Shown here: positions 7,103 to 15,010 of the stretch, piece after piece | How the letters are laid out: every line of letters starts with the position of its first letter | Numbering within the stretch: the first letter of the stretch is position 1 | Assembly: GCF_004348595.1 (NCBI RefSeq) | Contig: NZ_SMKD01000044.1 | Coordinates: forward strand, 1-39,872 | DNA length: 39,872 nucleotides | Direction: 5' to 3' | Origin: Micromonospora sp. KC723 | GTDB lineage: Bacteria; Actinomycetota; Actinomycetes; Mycobacteriales; Micromonosporaceae | Position numbers and translations under genes: made by a program | Notes under the pieces: generated by a model | Seen by the model: the letters and a program-made list of their open reading frames with translations, nothing else | Told to the model about the DNA's origin: nothing | Databases searched by the model: none

Positions 7103-7662
7103 CCCGCATCGTGGCCGGAGCCTTCGGCGGACGGCGGATCGCCGCGCCGCCCGGCGCCGGCACCCGACCCACCTCCGACCGCGTGCGGGAGGCGCTGTTC
7201 AGCGCCGTACAGGCCGAGGTGGACCTGGTCGGCGCCCGCTTCGCCGACCTGTACGCCGGCTCCGGGGCGGTCGGCCTGGAGGCGCTGTCCCGGGGCGCCG
7301 AGCACGTGCTGCTGGTCGAGTCCGACGCCCGGGCCGCCCGGGTGATCCGGGAGAACGTCGCCGCGCTCCGGGCCGGGCCGGCCGTCCGGCTGGTCACCGG
7401 CAGGGTGGCCGGTGTGCTGGCGGCCGGTCCCGGTGGCGAGCCGTACGACGTGGTCTTCGCCGACCCGCCGTACGCGACACCCGACACGGAGATCACCGAA
7501 CTGCTGACCGCGCTGGTGCGGCACGACTGGCTGGCCCCCGACGCCCTGGTGGTGGTGGAGCGCTCCAGCCGGACCGGACCGGTCACCTGGGTGGAGGGCG
7601 TCACCGCCGAGCGCGGCCGGCGCTACGGCGAGACCACGCTTTGGTACGGTCGCCGATCATGA
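7099..7662 (+). CDS. rsmD: 16S rRNA (guanine(966)-N2)-methyltransferase RsmD
   Basis: RsmD methylates a single guanine in the 30S head using S-adenosylmethionine. The 187 residues are of normal length. Visible features are the N-terminal RIVAGAFGGRRI and RPTSDRVREALF segments, the SAM-binding DLYAGSGAVGLEALSRGA, and the catalytic DPPY motif in VVFADPPYATP. The GTG at 7099 overlaps the stop of a tiny upstream frame. Its own TGA overlaps the coaD ATG (ATGA), the usual rsmD-coaD pairing in bacteria. Confidence 0.93.
   Translation: MTRIVAGAFGGRRIAAPPGAGTRPTSDRVREALFSAVQAEVDLVGARFADLYAGSGAVGLEALSRGAEHVLLVESDARAARVIRENVAALRAGPAVRLVTGRVAGVLAAGPGGEPYDVVFADPPYATPDTEITELLTALVRHDWLAPDALVVVERSSRTGPVTWVEGVTAERGRRYGETTLWYGRRS
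7645..7650 (+). promoter_or_regulatory. Possible internal -10 (TACGGT) before coaD
   Basis: TACGGT inside the 3' end of rsmD is followed by 8 nt and the coaD ATG. This could give a separate leaderless coaD mRNA, in addition to coupling from rsmD. Confidence 0.35.
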
Positions 7663-8147
7663 GACGTGCGGTGTGTCCCGGCTCGTTCGACCCGGTCACC
7701 AACGGGCACCTCGACATCGTCGGACGGGCCAGCCGGCTCTTCGACGAGGTGATCGTCGGCGTGCTGGTGAACCAGTCGAAGAGCGGCCTGTTCACCGTCG
7801 AGGAGCGGATCGACATGCTCCGCGAGGTGACCGCCTCGTACGACAACGTCCGGGTCGAGTCCTTCCGCGGCCTGCTGGTCGACTTCTGCCGCGCGCAGGA
7901 GGCCAGCGTGCTGATCAAGGGCCTGCGGGCGGTCAGCGACTTCGACTACGAGCTGCAGATGGCACAGATGAACATCGGCCTGGCCGGGGTCGAGACCCTC
8001 TTCATGCCCACCAATCCGCTCTACTCCTTCCTCTCCTCGAGCCTGATCAAGGACGTGGCGAAGTGGGGCGGGGACATCTCCGCCCACGTGCCCGACCGGG
8101 TCCGGGCCGAGCTCGAGGCGCGCATCGGCCCGGCGTCCCGCAGCTGA
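7659..8147 (+). CDS. coaD: Phosphopantetheine adenylyltransferase CoaD
   Basis: CoaD transfers AMP from ATP to 4'-phosphopantetheine, the penultimate step of coenzyme A synthesis. The 162 residues match the usual length. The nucleotidyltransferase signature is seen at the N-terminus as CPGSFDPVTNGH (T/HxGH motif), and the C-terminal nucleotide-binding loop as YSFLSSSLIKDVA. The ATG at 7659 overlaps the rsmD stop by 4 nt and begins exactly at the family N-terminus; an in-frame ATG 18 nt upstream would add six unneeded residues. A hairpin terminator follows. Confidence 0.96.
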   Translation: MRRAVCPGSFDPVTNGHLDIVGRASRLFDEVIVGVLVNQSKSGLFTVEERIDMLREVTASYDNVRVESFRGLLVDFCRAQEASVLIKGLRAVSDFDYELQMAQMNIGLAGVETLFMPTNPLYSFLSSSLIKDVAKWGGDISAHVPDRVRAELEARIGPASRS

Positions 8148-8165
8148 GTCCCGTCCCCCCACCGC

Positions 8166-8203
8166 CACCCCGCCCGCCGACGCGCGACGCGCCGGGCGGG
8201 GTG
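8166..8203 (+). terminator. Hairpin terminator after coaD
   Basis: CACCCCGCCCG (8166-8176) pairs perfectly with CGGGCGGGGTG (8193-8203) around a 16-nt GC-rich loop, starting 19 nt after the coaD stop. No T-tract follows. Confidence 0.65.
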
Positions 8204-8307
8204 GAAGGGGCGGGGCTGGCCGGCACACGACATCATGTGTGCAGCGGGAGACCGGCCGGAGCCCGCATCATGTAGGTCGGCCGACGGACGACAGGAGTGA
8301 GGTACCG

Positions 8308-8805
8308 GTGGACCCGCTCGATCGCATCGACGAACTGATCGCCATGGTGGAGCAGGCCCGCTCCGTCCCGATGTCGCGGAACAACTGCATGGTCGACCGG
8401 GGCGAGATGATCGCGGCCCTGGACGAACTGCGCGCCGAGCTCCCCGCCGACCTGCGCCGGGCCGCCGCCCTCCTGGAGGAGCGCGACAAGATCATGGAGG
8501 CCGGCAAGCGCGAGGCCGACCGGATCATCAGCGAGGGTGAGGCGGAACACGCCCGCCTGGTCTCGGTGAACGAGATCACGGTCTCCGCCGAGCACGAGGG
8601 CGCCCGTATCATCGCGGAGGCCCGGGCCGAGGCGCAGCGGCTGCGCGAGGAGGTCGACGACTACGTCGACACCGCGCTGGCGAACTTCGAGCAGTTCCTG
8701 ACCCGGGCGCTGGCCTCGATAGAGCGTGGCCGGGACAAGATGCACGCGCTGCGCGAGATCGGCACCTTCGGTGGGGACGATTCCGAACGCCCGCTACCCT
8801 TCTGA
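8308..8805 (+). CDS. sepIVA: Septation protein SepIVA-like, DivIVA-family coiled coil
   Basis: The product has 165 residues and is mainly charged coiled coil (AALLEERDKIMEAGKREADR onward), without a membrane segment or enzyme motif. The N-terminus, DPLDRIDELIAMVEQARSVP, and the position directly before DUF177 and rnc match mycobacterial SepIVA (Rv2927c), a DivIVA-like factor needed for septation and envelope growth. The function is therefore inferred from family and neighbourhood. The GTG at 8308 is chosen because AGGAG and GAGGT lie just upstream (8293-8303). An 8-bp direct repeat, CATCATGT, lies upstream at 8231 and 8266. Confidence 0.8.
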   Translation: MDPLDRIDELIAMVEQARSVPMSRNNCMVDRGEMIAALDELRAELPADLRRAAALLEERDKIMEAGKREADRIISEGEAEHARLVSVNEITVSAEHEGARIIAEARAEAQRLREEVDDYVDTALANFEQFLTRALASIERGRDKMHALREIGTFGGDDSERPLPF

Positions 8806-8915
8806 ACGACACCTCACCAGCCGACATGCCGGCCAGGGGCGTCGCCCCGGTTCGACGGTCCGGCGGTCGCCCAGGTAACCTTCTTTGTCGGCCTCTCACC
8901 GGCCGGAGTCTGACT

Positions 8916-9479
8916 ATGCCCAAACACTCGCCATCGAACCTCGACCCCAGGTCGCCGCTGGTCCTCGACACGAGGGACCTGCCGCGTCGACCTGGCGCGA
9001 TGCGTACGGTCCAGCGGGTCGTCCCGGCACCGGCGGACCTCGGCGTGGAGTTGATCGGCGTGCCGGAGGGCGCGGATCTCGACCTCGACCTGAGGTTGGA
9101 GTCGGTGTCCGAGGGCGTGCTCGTCTCCGGGACCATCACCGGTCTCGTCCGGGGCGAGTGCGGCCGGTGCCTGCGCCAGATCAACGACTCGGTGGCCGTG
9201 CCCGTCCAGGAGCTGTACGCGTACGAGAACAGCACCACGGACGACACGACCGACGAGGACGAGGTGGGCCGGATGCAGGGCGATCTGATCGACCTGGAGC
9301 CGGCGCTGCGGGACGCGGTGGTGCTGACGCTGCCGACGAACCCGCTCTGCCGGGAGGACTGCCCAGGCTTGTGCCCCGAGTGCGGGGTGCACTGGGACGA
9401 TCTGCCGGCCGACCACAGCCACCAGCAGATCGACCCGCGTTGGGCGGGCCTGTCGCAACTGAACCGTACAGAGGAGTAG
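8916..9479 (+). CDS. DUF177 (YceD-like) protein, cysteine-containing
   Basis: The 187-residue product belongs to the DUF177/YceD family, which is nearly always encoded directly upstream of rpmF. In plants and bacteria the family has been linked to 23S rRNA accumulation, but the biochemical role is not settled. It has a central beta-rich region with CGRCLR and a C-terminal LCREDCPGLCPECG cluster that could bind zinc. I chose ATG 8916, preceded by GGAG, over the in-frame ATG at 8826, because the family similarity starts with the DTRDLPRRPGAM segment. rpmF follows after 5 nt. Confidence 0.88.
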   Translation: MPKHSPSNLDPRSPLVLDTRDLPRRPGAMRTVQRVVPAPADLGVELIGVPEGADLDLDLRLESVSEGVLVSGTITGLVRGECGRCLRQINDSVAVPVQELYAYENSTTDDTTDEDEVGRMQGDLIDLEPALRDAVVLTLPTNPLCREDCPGLCPECGVHWDDLPADHSHQQIDPRWAGLSQLNRTEE

Positions 9480-9484
9480 GAACC

Positions 9485-9658
9485 GTGGCCGTCCCGAAGC
9501 GCAAGATGTCGCGCAGCAACACCCGGTCCCGCCGGGCGAACTGGAAGGCGGCCGTGGTCGCGACCGTGGCCTGCCCGCAGTGCAAGTCGGCGAAGCTGCC
9601 GCACGCCGCGTGCTCCGTCTGCGGCACGTACAACGGCCGCCAGGTTCTCGAGGTCTGA
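9485..9658 (+). CDS. rpmF: 50S ribosomal protein L32
   Basis: L32 is a small large-subunit protein. The 57 residues begin MAVPKRKMSRSNTRSRRANW, the standard L32 N-terminus, and carry a zinc ribbon of two CxxC pairs (CPQC and CSVC). The GTG at 9485 lies just downstream of GAGGAGTAGGAA, which also contains the stop of DUF177, so the Shine-Dalgarno overlaps the end of the previous gene. The next gene, plsX, starts 14 nt after its stop, as in many bacteria. Confidence 0.95.
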   Translation: MAVPKRKMSRSNTRSRRANWKAAVVATVACPQCKSAKLPHAACSVCGTYNGRQVLEV

Positions 9659-9672
9659 GACCTGGACGCCGA

Positions 9673-10752
9673 GTGACGCCCCCGACCACGGGTCGGGTGG
9701 CGCGCGCACCCTGGCAATCGCCCGGTGCCCCGGCTCCCACCGGCGCCGGCCGGCCTGCGCCGGCCGGCGCCGCGACGGAGCCGGGCACCGCGCGGATCGC
9801 CGTTGACCTCCTCGGCGGGGACGACGCCCCCGCCGTCGTGGTTGACGGCGCTCTGCGAGCCGTCCGCGCCGATCCGGACCTGCACCTGCTGCTCGTCGGC
9901 CCGACCGAGGTCGCGGCCGCGGTGACCGGTGCGCTGACGCCGGCGCAGCGCGCCCGGGTCAGTGTCCGCGCGGCCCGCGCGGCACCCGGCCCGGCGCACC
10001 ACGCGCCGCGCGCCGACAGCACCGTCCGGGCCGCCGTCGCCGCCATCCGCGACGGCAACGCCGACGCCCTCGTCTCCGCCGGGTCGACCGGCGCCACCGT
10101 CTCCGCGGCCGCCCTGGGCTTCGGCCGGTGGGACGACGTCCGGCAGCCGGCCCTGGTGGCCAGCCTGCCCGCCGTGTCCGGCCCGGTGGTCCTGCTCGAC
10201 GTCGGCGGCTCCCTGGAAGCCCGCCCGGCCACCCTGCTCCGGCACGCCCTGCTCGGCGCGGCCTACGCCGCCGTCGCGCACGCCGTCGCCGCCCCCCGGG
10301 TGGGGCTGCTATCCGTCGGGACCGAGTCCGGCAAGGGCGACCGCCCGCGCCGCGCCGCCGATCCCCTGCTCGCCGTCGCGCGGCTGCCGTGCGGCGCGCG
10401 CTACGTCGGCCTGGTCGAGGGGTACGACGTGGCGATCGGCGCACGTGCCGACGTGGTCGTCACCGACGGCTTCACCGGTAACGTGCTGCTGAAGGCGATC
10501 GAGGGCGCGTACGCGATGGCCGGTGGCCCGCCGGTCGGCGGCGGCGCCCCCCGCGCGGCGGCCCTGCTCGGCGTGGCCGGCACGGTGGTGGTGTGCCACG
10601 GTGCCGCCGAGGCCGACGACGTCGCCTCGGGCATCGCCCTCGCCGCGCACCTGTGGCGCCGCGGCGCCATCGACCGGGTGCGGGCTCTGCTCGACGGCGC
10701 GCCGCAGCACCTACCGCCCAGTGACAGCAACGACACCGAGGTAACGGCATGA
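9673..10752 (+). CDS. plsX: Phosphate acyltransferase PlsX, divergent, with N-terminal extension
   Basis: PlsX makes acyl-phosphate from acyl-ACP, the first step of glycerophospholipid acylation, at the membrane surface. About 359 residues. Recognisable parts are [39 protein letters not shown] and [19 protein letters not shown]. Compared with the usual pattern, AMGGD is LLGGD and DVGANVDA is DVGGSLEA, so the protein is divergent. About 38 Ala/Pro/Gly-rich residues precede the domain; no start codon lies between this extension and the domain, so at least part is translated (GTG at 9673 or 9697). The extension-coding DNA holds a 12-bp GC hairpin. The TGA overlaps the rnc ATG. Confidence 0.85.
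   Translation: MTPPTTGRVARAPWQSPGAPAPTGAGRPAPAGAATEPGTARIAVDLLGGDDAPAVVVDGALRAVRADPDLHLLLVGPTEVAAAVTGALTPAQRARVSVRAARAAPGPAHHAPRADSTVRAAVAAIRDGNADALVSAGSTGATVSAAALGFGRWDDVRQPALVASLPAVSGPVVLLDVGGSLEARPATLLRHALLGAAYAAVAHAVAAPRVGLLSVGTESGKGDRPRRAADPLLAVARLPCGARYVGLVEGYDVAIGARADVVVTDGFTGNVLLKAIEGAYAMAGGPPVGGGAPRAAALLGVAGTVVVCHGAAEADDVASGIALAAHLWRRGAIDRVRALLDGAPQHLPPSDSNDTEVTA
9742..9771 (+). repeat. 12-bp all-GC inverted repeat within the plsX 5' coding region
   Basis: GGCGCCGGCCGG (9742-9753) and CCGGCCGGCGCC (9760-9771) are perfect complements with a 6-nt loop. It lies about 70 nt after the plsX start and within codons of the low-complexity extension. It could slow transcription or translation between rpmF and plsX. 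Confidence 0.6.
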
Positions 10753-11549
10753 CGAACCACAAGCGGCGGCGTCCTCCCGTCGGTCACCTGGAGGCGGCGT
10801 TCGGCGTGACGCTCGACCCCGAGCTGCTGGAGCGGGCCCTGACCCACCGCTCGTACGCGTACGAGAACGGCGGCCTGCCCACCAACGAGCGGCTGGAGTT
10901 CCTCGGCGACTCGGTGCTCGGCGTGGTGATCACCACCGCGCTCTTCCGCAACCACCCCGACCTGCCCGAGGGGCAGCTCGCCAAGCTGCGGGCCAGCGTG
11001 GTCAACATGCGTGCCCTGGCCGACGTGGCCCGGGGCCTGGGGCCGGACGGGCTCGGGGCGTACCTGCTGCTCGGCAAGGGCGAGGAGGCCACCGGCGGCC
11101 GGAACAAGGCGAGCATCCTCGCCGACACCCTGGAGGCGCTGCTCGGCGCGATCTACCTCCAGTACGGCCTGGACACCGCCGCCGAGGTCGTCCACCGGCT
11201 CTTCGACCCGGTGATGGCCGAGTCCGCCGGTCGGGGCGCCGCGCTGGACTGGAAGACCAGCCTCCAGGAACTCACCGCCGCGCTGGGACTGGGCGTCCCG
11301 GAGTACCGGATCGAGGGCACCGGCCCGGACCACCTCAAAACCTTCACCGCCTGGGTGGTGGTGGCCGGCAACCGCTACGGCGGTGCCGAGGGGCGCAGCA
11401 AGAAGGAGGCCGAGCAGCGGGCCGCCGAGGCGGCCTGGCGGGAACTGACCGAGCAGGCCGAGCAGGAGCAGGCCGCGCGGGCGGCGGCGGAGGCTGAAAC
11501 CGTCGAGACGCCCGCCGACCCCGCCGAGGCGGGCCTGGGCCGTGCCTGA
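10749..11549 (+). CDS. rnc: Ribonuclease III
   Basis: RNase III cleaves double-stranded RNA, including rRNA precursors. The 266 residues show the signature [16 protein letters not shown] (metal-binding Glu and Asp), then [19 protein letters not shown], and a C-terminal double-stranded RNA-binding domain ([14 protein letters not shown] to [16 protein letters not shown]). A charged Glu/Ala tail of about 30 residues follows. The ATG overlaps the plsX stop by 4 nt, and the TGA overlaps the mutM start by 8 nt, so plsX-rnc-mutM are coupled. Confidence 0.97.
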   Translation: MTNHKRRRPPVGHLEAAFGVTLDPELLERALTHRSYAYENGGLPTNERLEFLGDSVLGVVITTALFRNHPDLPEGQLAKLRASVVNMRALADVARGLGPDGLGAYLLLGKGEEATGGRNKASILADTLEALLGAIYLQYGLDTAAEVVHRLFDPVMAESAGRGAALDWKTSLQELTAALGLGVPEYRIEGTGPDHLKTFTAWVVVAGNRYGGAEGRSKKEAEQRAAEAAWRELTEQAEQEQAARAAAEAETVETPADPAEAGLGRA

Positions 11550-12399
11550 GCTGCCCGAGGTCGAGACGGTCCGGCAGGGTCTGGCCCAGTGGGTCACCGG
11601 CCGGCGGATCGCCTCGGTGCAGGTGCGCCACCCGCGGGCGGTACGCCGGCACGTTCCCGGCGCCGCGCACTTCGCCGACGTGCTCGCCGGCCGCACGGTC
11701 ACCGGCGTGCGGCGCCGGGGCAAGTACCTCTGGTTGCCACTGGACAGCGGTGACGCGATGATCGGCCATCTCGGCATGTCCGGTCAGTTGCTGCTCCAGC
11801 CGCTGGACGCGGCCGACGAGCTGCACCTGCGGGTCCGGTTCCGGTTCGCCGACGACGGCCCGGAGTTGCGTTTCGTCGACCAGCGCACGTTCGGCGGGCT
11901 GTCGGTCAGCGAGGGCGGCGCGGAGCTGCCCGCCGAGATCGCGCACATCGCCCGGGACCCGATGGACGACGCGTTCTCCGACGCCGGGTTCGTGGCCGCG
12001 CTGCGGCGGCGGCGTACCGAGGTGAAGCGGGCGCTGCTCGACCAGACCCTGATCTCCGGGGTGGGCAACATCTACGCCGACGAGGCGTTGTGGCGGGCTA
12101 AGCTGCACGGGGCCCGTCCCACCGACGCGTTGACCGCCCCGGCCGTCACCCGCCTGCTCGGCCACGTCCGGGACGTGCTCGGTGAGGCGATCCAGCAGGG
12201 CGGTACCAGCTTCGACGACCTGTACGTCGACGTCAACGGCGAGAGCGGCTACTTCGACCGGTCGCTGAACGTGTACGGCCGGGAGGGTGCGCCCTGCCGG
12301 CGGTGTGGCACGCCGATCCGACGGGAGGCGTTCATGAACCGGTCGTCGTACAGCTGCCCACGCTGCCAGCCGCGGCCCCGGGTCGCCCCGCGCGGGTGA
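11542..12399 (+). CDS. mutM: Formamidopyrimidine-DNA glycosylase (Fpg/MutM)
   Basis: MutM removes 8-oxoguanine and ring-opened purines and cuts the abasic site. The 285 residues begin PELPEVETV after the start codon, giving the catalytic Pro2 and Glu3. The helix-two-turn-helix region holds [17 protein letters not shown]. The C-terminal zinc finger is [20 protein letters not shown] followed by CPRC. The GTG at 11542 lies inside the rnc 3' end, an 8-nt overlap, and fits the invariant N-terminus, so the start is firm. A short hairpin follows the gene. Confidence 0.97.
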   Translation: MPELPEVETVRQGLAQWVTGRRIASVQVRHPRAVRRHVPGAAHFADVLAGRTVTGVRRRGKYLWLPLDSGDAMIGHLGMSGQLLLQPLDAADELHLRVRFRFADDGPELRFVDQRTFGGLSVSEGGAELPAEIAHIARDPMDDAFSDAGFVAALRRRRTEVKRALLDQTLISGVGNIYADEALWRAKLHGARPTDALTAPAVTRLLGHVRDVLGEAIQQGGTSFDDLYVDVNGESGYFDRSLNVYGREGAPCRRCGTPIRREAFMNRSSYSCPRCQPRPRVAPRG

Positions 12400-12403
12400 C
12401 CGC

Positions 12404-12422
12404 CGACCCCGGTTCGGGGTCG
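12404..12422. terminator. Short hairpin between convergent mutM and the GH114-like gene
   Basis: CGACCCCG (12404-12411) and CGGGGTCG (12415-12422) form a perfect 8-bp stem with a 3-nt loop. It sits 5 nt after the mutM stop and before the end of the minus-strand gene, so it could serve both. Confidence 0.6.
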
Positions 12423-12438
12423 CATCCGCGCGGCGCGG

Positions 12439-13338
12439 TCACCGAGGCGCGGGCCCGGCGGGCGGGGCGCAGGGGGCGCGCCAGGCGTCCAGCGTGCGGT
12501 TCTTGCGCATCGAGGCGAAGCCGTAGCCCAGGGTCTGCACGCAGAAGGCGGCGGGCGAGCCGGTGTACTCCACGTGGAACACCGGCTTGCCGGCCTCCAC
12601 GAAGGGCAGCAGCCGGGCGCACCGGCGCAGGCGCACGCACTCCTCGTTGACCGCGAAGTCGAAGTCGGGGGCCAGCGCCGTCACCTGCGCCACGTCGTTC
12701 AGCAGCCCGGGGGACAACTCCAGTGAACGGGCCAGCGCGGCCAGCCGCCGGTTGAACCGGAGCTGGTCGTCGAAGTCCAGGCCGAAGCCGGAGCGGTGGG
12801 CGTACCCGTCGGCGTCGGCCAGGACCACCGCGCCGAACCCCTTGCCCCGGCAGAGCCGGAACCGGTCGGCCAGCACCGGCCGCAGCACGTCCCACCGCCG
12901 GATGTCCAGCCACCGGCTGCCGCGCCGGCCGGCCGGCGCGCCCCGGAGCGCCGCCGGGAAGCGGGTGGCGTCCGGGTCGGTGTCGGCGTACGAGCCGACG
13001 TGCACCTGGCAGATGAGCCGCCGCTCCCGCCGCCGCAGGTCGGTGGTCTCCTCGGCGGTGGTCCGCACCGGGTCGAGCAGGAAGACGTCCGCCGCCACCG
13101 TCGTGTCGACCGGGCCGTCGAGCTGCCACTGCCACTGCCAGCGGTGGGCGTACCCGGTGGGCCACGGGGTCGGCGCGCCCGGTGGGCGGGGCACCGCGCC
13201 GCAGGCGTACACCGGGGCCAGCAGGGTGAGCGCGACGGCGGCCGGCAGGGCCCGGCGGACGGTGCGCCACGACGGCGCCCGAGCCGGCGTCGTGGGGCGT
13301 GCCGACCCGCCGGGCCGTGCTGGCCGCCGGATCCGCAT
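12439..13338 (-). CDS. Exported GH114-like (endo-alpha-1,4-polygalactosaminidase family) lipoprotein
   Basis: The product has 299 residues. A basic N-terminus, a hydrophobic stretch (LPAAVALTLLAP) and VYAC at about residue 46 suggest a lipoprotein signal peptide. The rest resembles the GH114 TIM-barrel family: WQWQLDGPVDTTVAADVFLL, LICQVHVGSYADTDPD, SRWLDIRRWDVL, FNRRLAALAR and LLNDVAQ. The family hydrolyses galactosaminogalactan-type polymers in the few cases tested. The usual acidic segment around DNVDGY reads VVLADADGYAHRSGF here, so activity is uncertain. The ATG start is the natural one for the signal peptide. It follows the CAP gene on the same strand with a terminator between. Confidence 0.7.
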   Translation of the reverse strand: MRIRRPARPGGSARPTTPARAPSWRTVRRALPAAVALTLLAPVYACGAVPRPPGAPTPWPTGYAHRWQWQWQLDGPVDTTVAADVFLLDPVRTTAEETTDLRRRERRLICQVHVGSYADTDPDATRFPAALRGAPAGRRGSRWLDIRRWDVLRPVLADRFRLCRGKGFGAVVLADADGYAHRSGFGLDFDDQLRFNRRLAALARSLELSPGLLNDVAQVTALAPDFDFAVNEECVRLRRCARLLPFVEAGKPVFHVEYTGSPAAFCVQTLGYGFASMRKNRTLDAWRAPCAPPAGPAPR

Positions 13339-13429
13339 GGGCCGCTCCCGGGTCCCGGGCGACGCCGTGCCGCCCCGCGCCGGTACGCCGGGCGTCGCGC
13401 ACGACGCGCCTCACCCGGTCAAACGAGCG

Positions 13430-13470
13430 CGCCCCCGGCCGGGACGCGGCGGGCGTCGTGACCGGGGGCG
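13430..13470 (-). terminator. Terminator after the CAP-domain gene
   Basis: CGCCCCCGG (13430-13438) pairs with CCGGGGGCG (13462-13470), and inside the loop GACGC (13443-13447) pairs with GCGTC (13453-13457). It lies 15 nt beyond the minus-strand stop at 13485. Confidence 0.6.
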
Positions 13471-13484
13471 TGTCGGCGGACCGC

Positions 13485-14651
13485 TCAGCGGGGCGCGGCG
13501 AAGACCTGGGTCCAGTACGGCCCGTTACTGGTCGCCACACCGACACCGATCTCGGTGAAGGCGCAGTTGAGGATGTTCGCCCGGTGTCCGGGGCTGTTCA
13601 TCCAGGCGTTCATGACCGCGGCCGGGGTCTTCTGGTTCCAGGCGACGTTCTCGCCGTAGGTGCGCCAGCGGTAGCCGACCCGGTCCAGCCGGGTTCCGGC
13701 GTTGCTGCCGTCACTGCCGGTGTGCGACATGGTCCGGTGGTCGGCCTGGTCCTGGCTGTGCCGCTGGGCGGCGAGCATGAGCTTGTCGTTGACGGCCAGC
13801 TTCCCGCAGCCGGCCTTGGCCCGCTCGGCGTTGACCAGGTCGACGACCTCCTGCGCCTGGTTGCTGGCCTCGCCGCTCAGCGTGGTCGTGGTGTTGCCGC
13901 CCGTGCCCTGCGCGCTGCCGTTGCGCGCGCCGTTCTGCCGGGACGCGGCCGTGGCCCGTGCCGGCGGGGGCGTCGGCCTGGTCGTCTTGGCCGGCGTCGG
14001 CTTCGGGCTGGCGCTGGTGGGCGAGGCGGTGGGGGAGGGGCTGGTGGTCGGCGACGGCGACGCGGCGGTGGCCGGGACGACCTCGGGCACCACCGGGGCG
14101 GCGGCCACCGGGTCGGCGAACGACGCCGGGTCGGCCTGGCCGCCGTCGTCGGGCAGCACCAGAGCGCCGACGCCGAGGCTCACCACCAGGGTCGCGGCTG
14201 CGGCGGCGCCCCCGACAGCCAGTGGACGTCGCAGCCGCCGCCGGTGCCGCCCCGGCGTCTCGGCGGCGGGGACGGTGTCCGGGATTCCGTCGGCCGCCGC
14301 GCCGGCGGCCGACTCGTACGGGGCCGGCGGGGGTCCGCTGGCCCCGGCGGGCCGGTCGGCCACCGGCTGGTACGGGGCGACCGGTCCGGTCTGCTCGGTG
14401 TGCCAGCCGCCGGCCGGCGGGTGGGAGGCTTCGGCCGGCGGCGGGGAAGCGGTGCGGTCGGCCCCGGCCGGCCATGCGCCGGGTGGCGCGGCGGCGGGCT
14501 GCTCCGGGGCGTCGCCGAACAGGTACGCCGAGCGTGGCTCCGGACGGTCGGTAAGCCAGCTCGGTTCGCCGTCGGTCGGCGGCTGCGGCCGCCGGGGGGT
14601 GCCGTCCGGTTCGTTGGGGTCAGTCCAGCCGTACACGCCTGTCGCCTCCAC
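13485..14651 (-). CDS. Membrane-anchored CAP-domain (SCP/PR1, YkwD-like) protein
   Basis: The product has 388 residues. A long Pro/Ala-rich cytoplasmic region leads to a basic patch (GRHRRRLRR) and one membrane segment near residues 143-166. A Ser/Thr/Pro/Lys-rich stretch then spans the wall, and a C-terminal CAP domain covers about the last 120 residues. CAP signatures are VVDLVNAERAKAGCGKL, HSQDQADHRTMSHTGSDG, YGENVAWN and WMNSPGHRANILNCAFTEIG. Topology is therefore type II, with the CAP domain outside. Bacterial CAP proteins of this type occur at the envelope, with no settled activity. The start used is GTG on the complement at 14651, 17 nt after a predicted transcription start; it lacks a clear Shine-Dalgarno. 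Confidence 0.85.
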   Translation of the reverse strand: MEATGVYGWTDPNEPDGTPRRPQPPTDGEPSWLTDRPEPRSAYLFGDAPEQPAAAPPGAWPAGADRTASPPPAEASHPPAGGWHTEQTGPVAPYQPVADRPAGASGPPPAPYESAAGAAADGIPDTVPAAETPGRHRRRLRRPLAVGGAAAAATLVVSLGVGALVLPDDGGQADPASFADPVAAAPVVPEVVPATAASPSPTTSPSPTASPTSASPKPTPAKTTRPTPPPARATAASRQNGARNGSAQGTGGNTTTTLSGEASNQAQEVVDLVNAERAKAGCGKLAVNDKLMLAAQRHSQDQADHRTMSHTGSDGSNAGTRLDRVGYRWRTYGENVAWNQKTPAAVMNAWMNSPGHRANILNCAFTEIGVGVATSNGPYWTQVFAAPR

Positions 14652-14674
14652 GGGTTCGGTAGCGGGCCGGGGTG

Positions 14675-14704
14675 ACGCTACGGACGTGCCGCGAAGTGCG
14701 GCAA
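14675..14704 (-). promoter_or_regulatory. Promoter for the CAP-domain gene
   Basis: On the minus strand, TTGCCG (complement of 14699-14704) is followed after 18 nt by TAGCGT (complement of 14675-14680). This is a reasonable -35/-10 pair about 24 nt upstream of the GTG. Confidence 0.5.
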
Positions 14705-14739
14705 CCTCGCTAAGGAAGAGTTAAGAGAGGACGCCTCAC

Positions 14740-15010
14740 GTAGTGACCCTACGCACATTCTCTGGCGTACAGTAAAGGAGTCCGGACAGAGCGTGTCCGA
14801 GCCTTGCGGCCCCCGGCGAGTGAACAGGGTAGACGTGGAGATGATCTACGGCCTGCGGCAACTTGACGAAACAGGGGTTGTCGGCTCAATATATAGGTGT
14901 CGCCAGTCGCGCCCAGCCATGCCCGGATTTTGCCGGGAAAAAGCAGTCGCGAACAGTTCGTGGGCGCGCGTTGGCCGGCCATTCCGGCAGCGCATATCAA
15001 GGAGTTCAGC
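14740..15010 (+). promoter_or_regulatory. AT-rich leader and promoter region of the small coiled-coil gene
   Basis: This is the longest gene-free stretch in the window and is much poorer in GC than its surroundings. It contains a possible -10 TACAGT (14768-14773), an inverted repeat CGGACA/TGTCCG (14783-14788 and 14794-14799), and a stronger promoter-like TTGACG (14863-14868) with TCAATATATA (14886-14895). It also contains a small hairpin CCCGG/CCGGG (14922-14937). It ends in AAGGAG, the ribosome-binding site for the gene at 15011. A frame open at 14793-15038 has coding-unlike composition and was not accepted. Confidence 0.5.
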
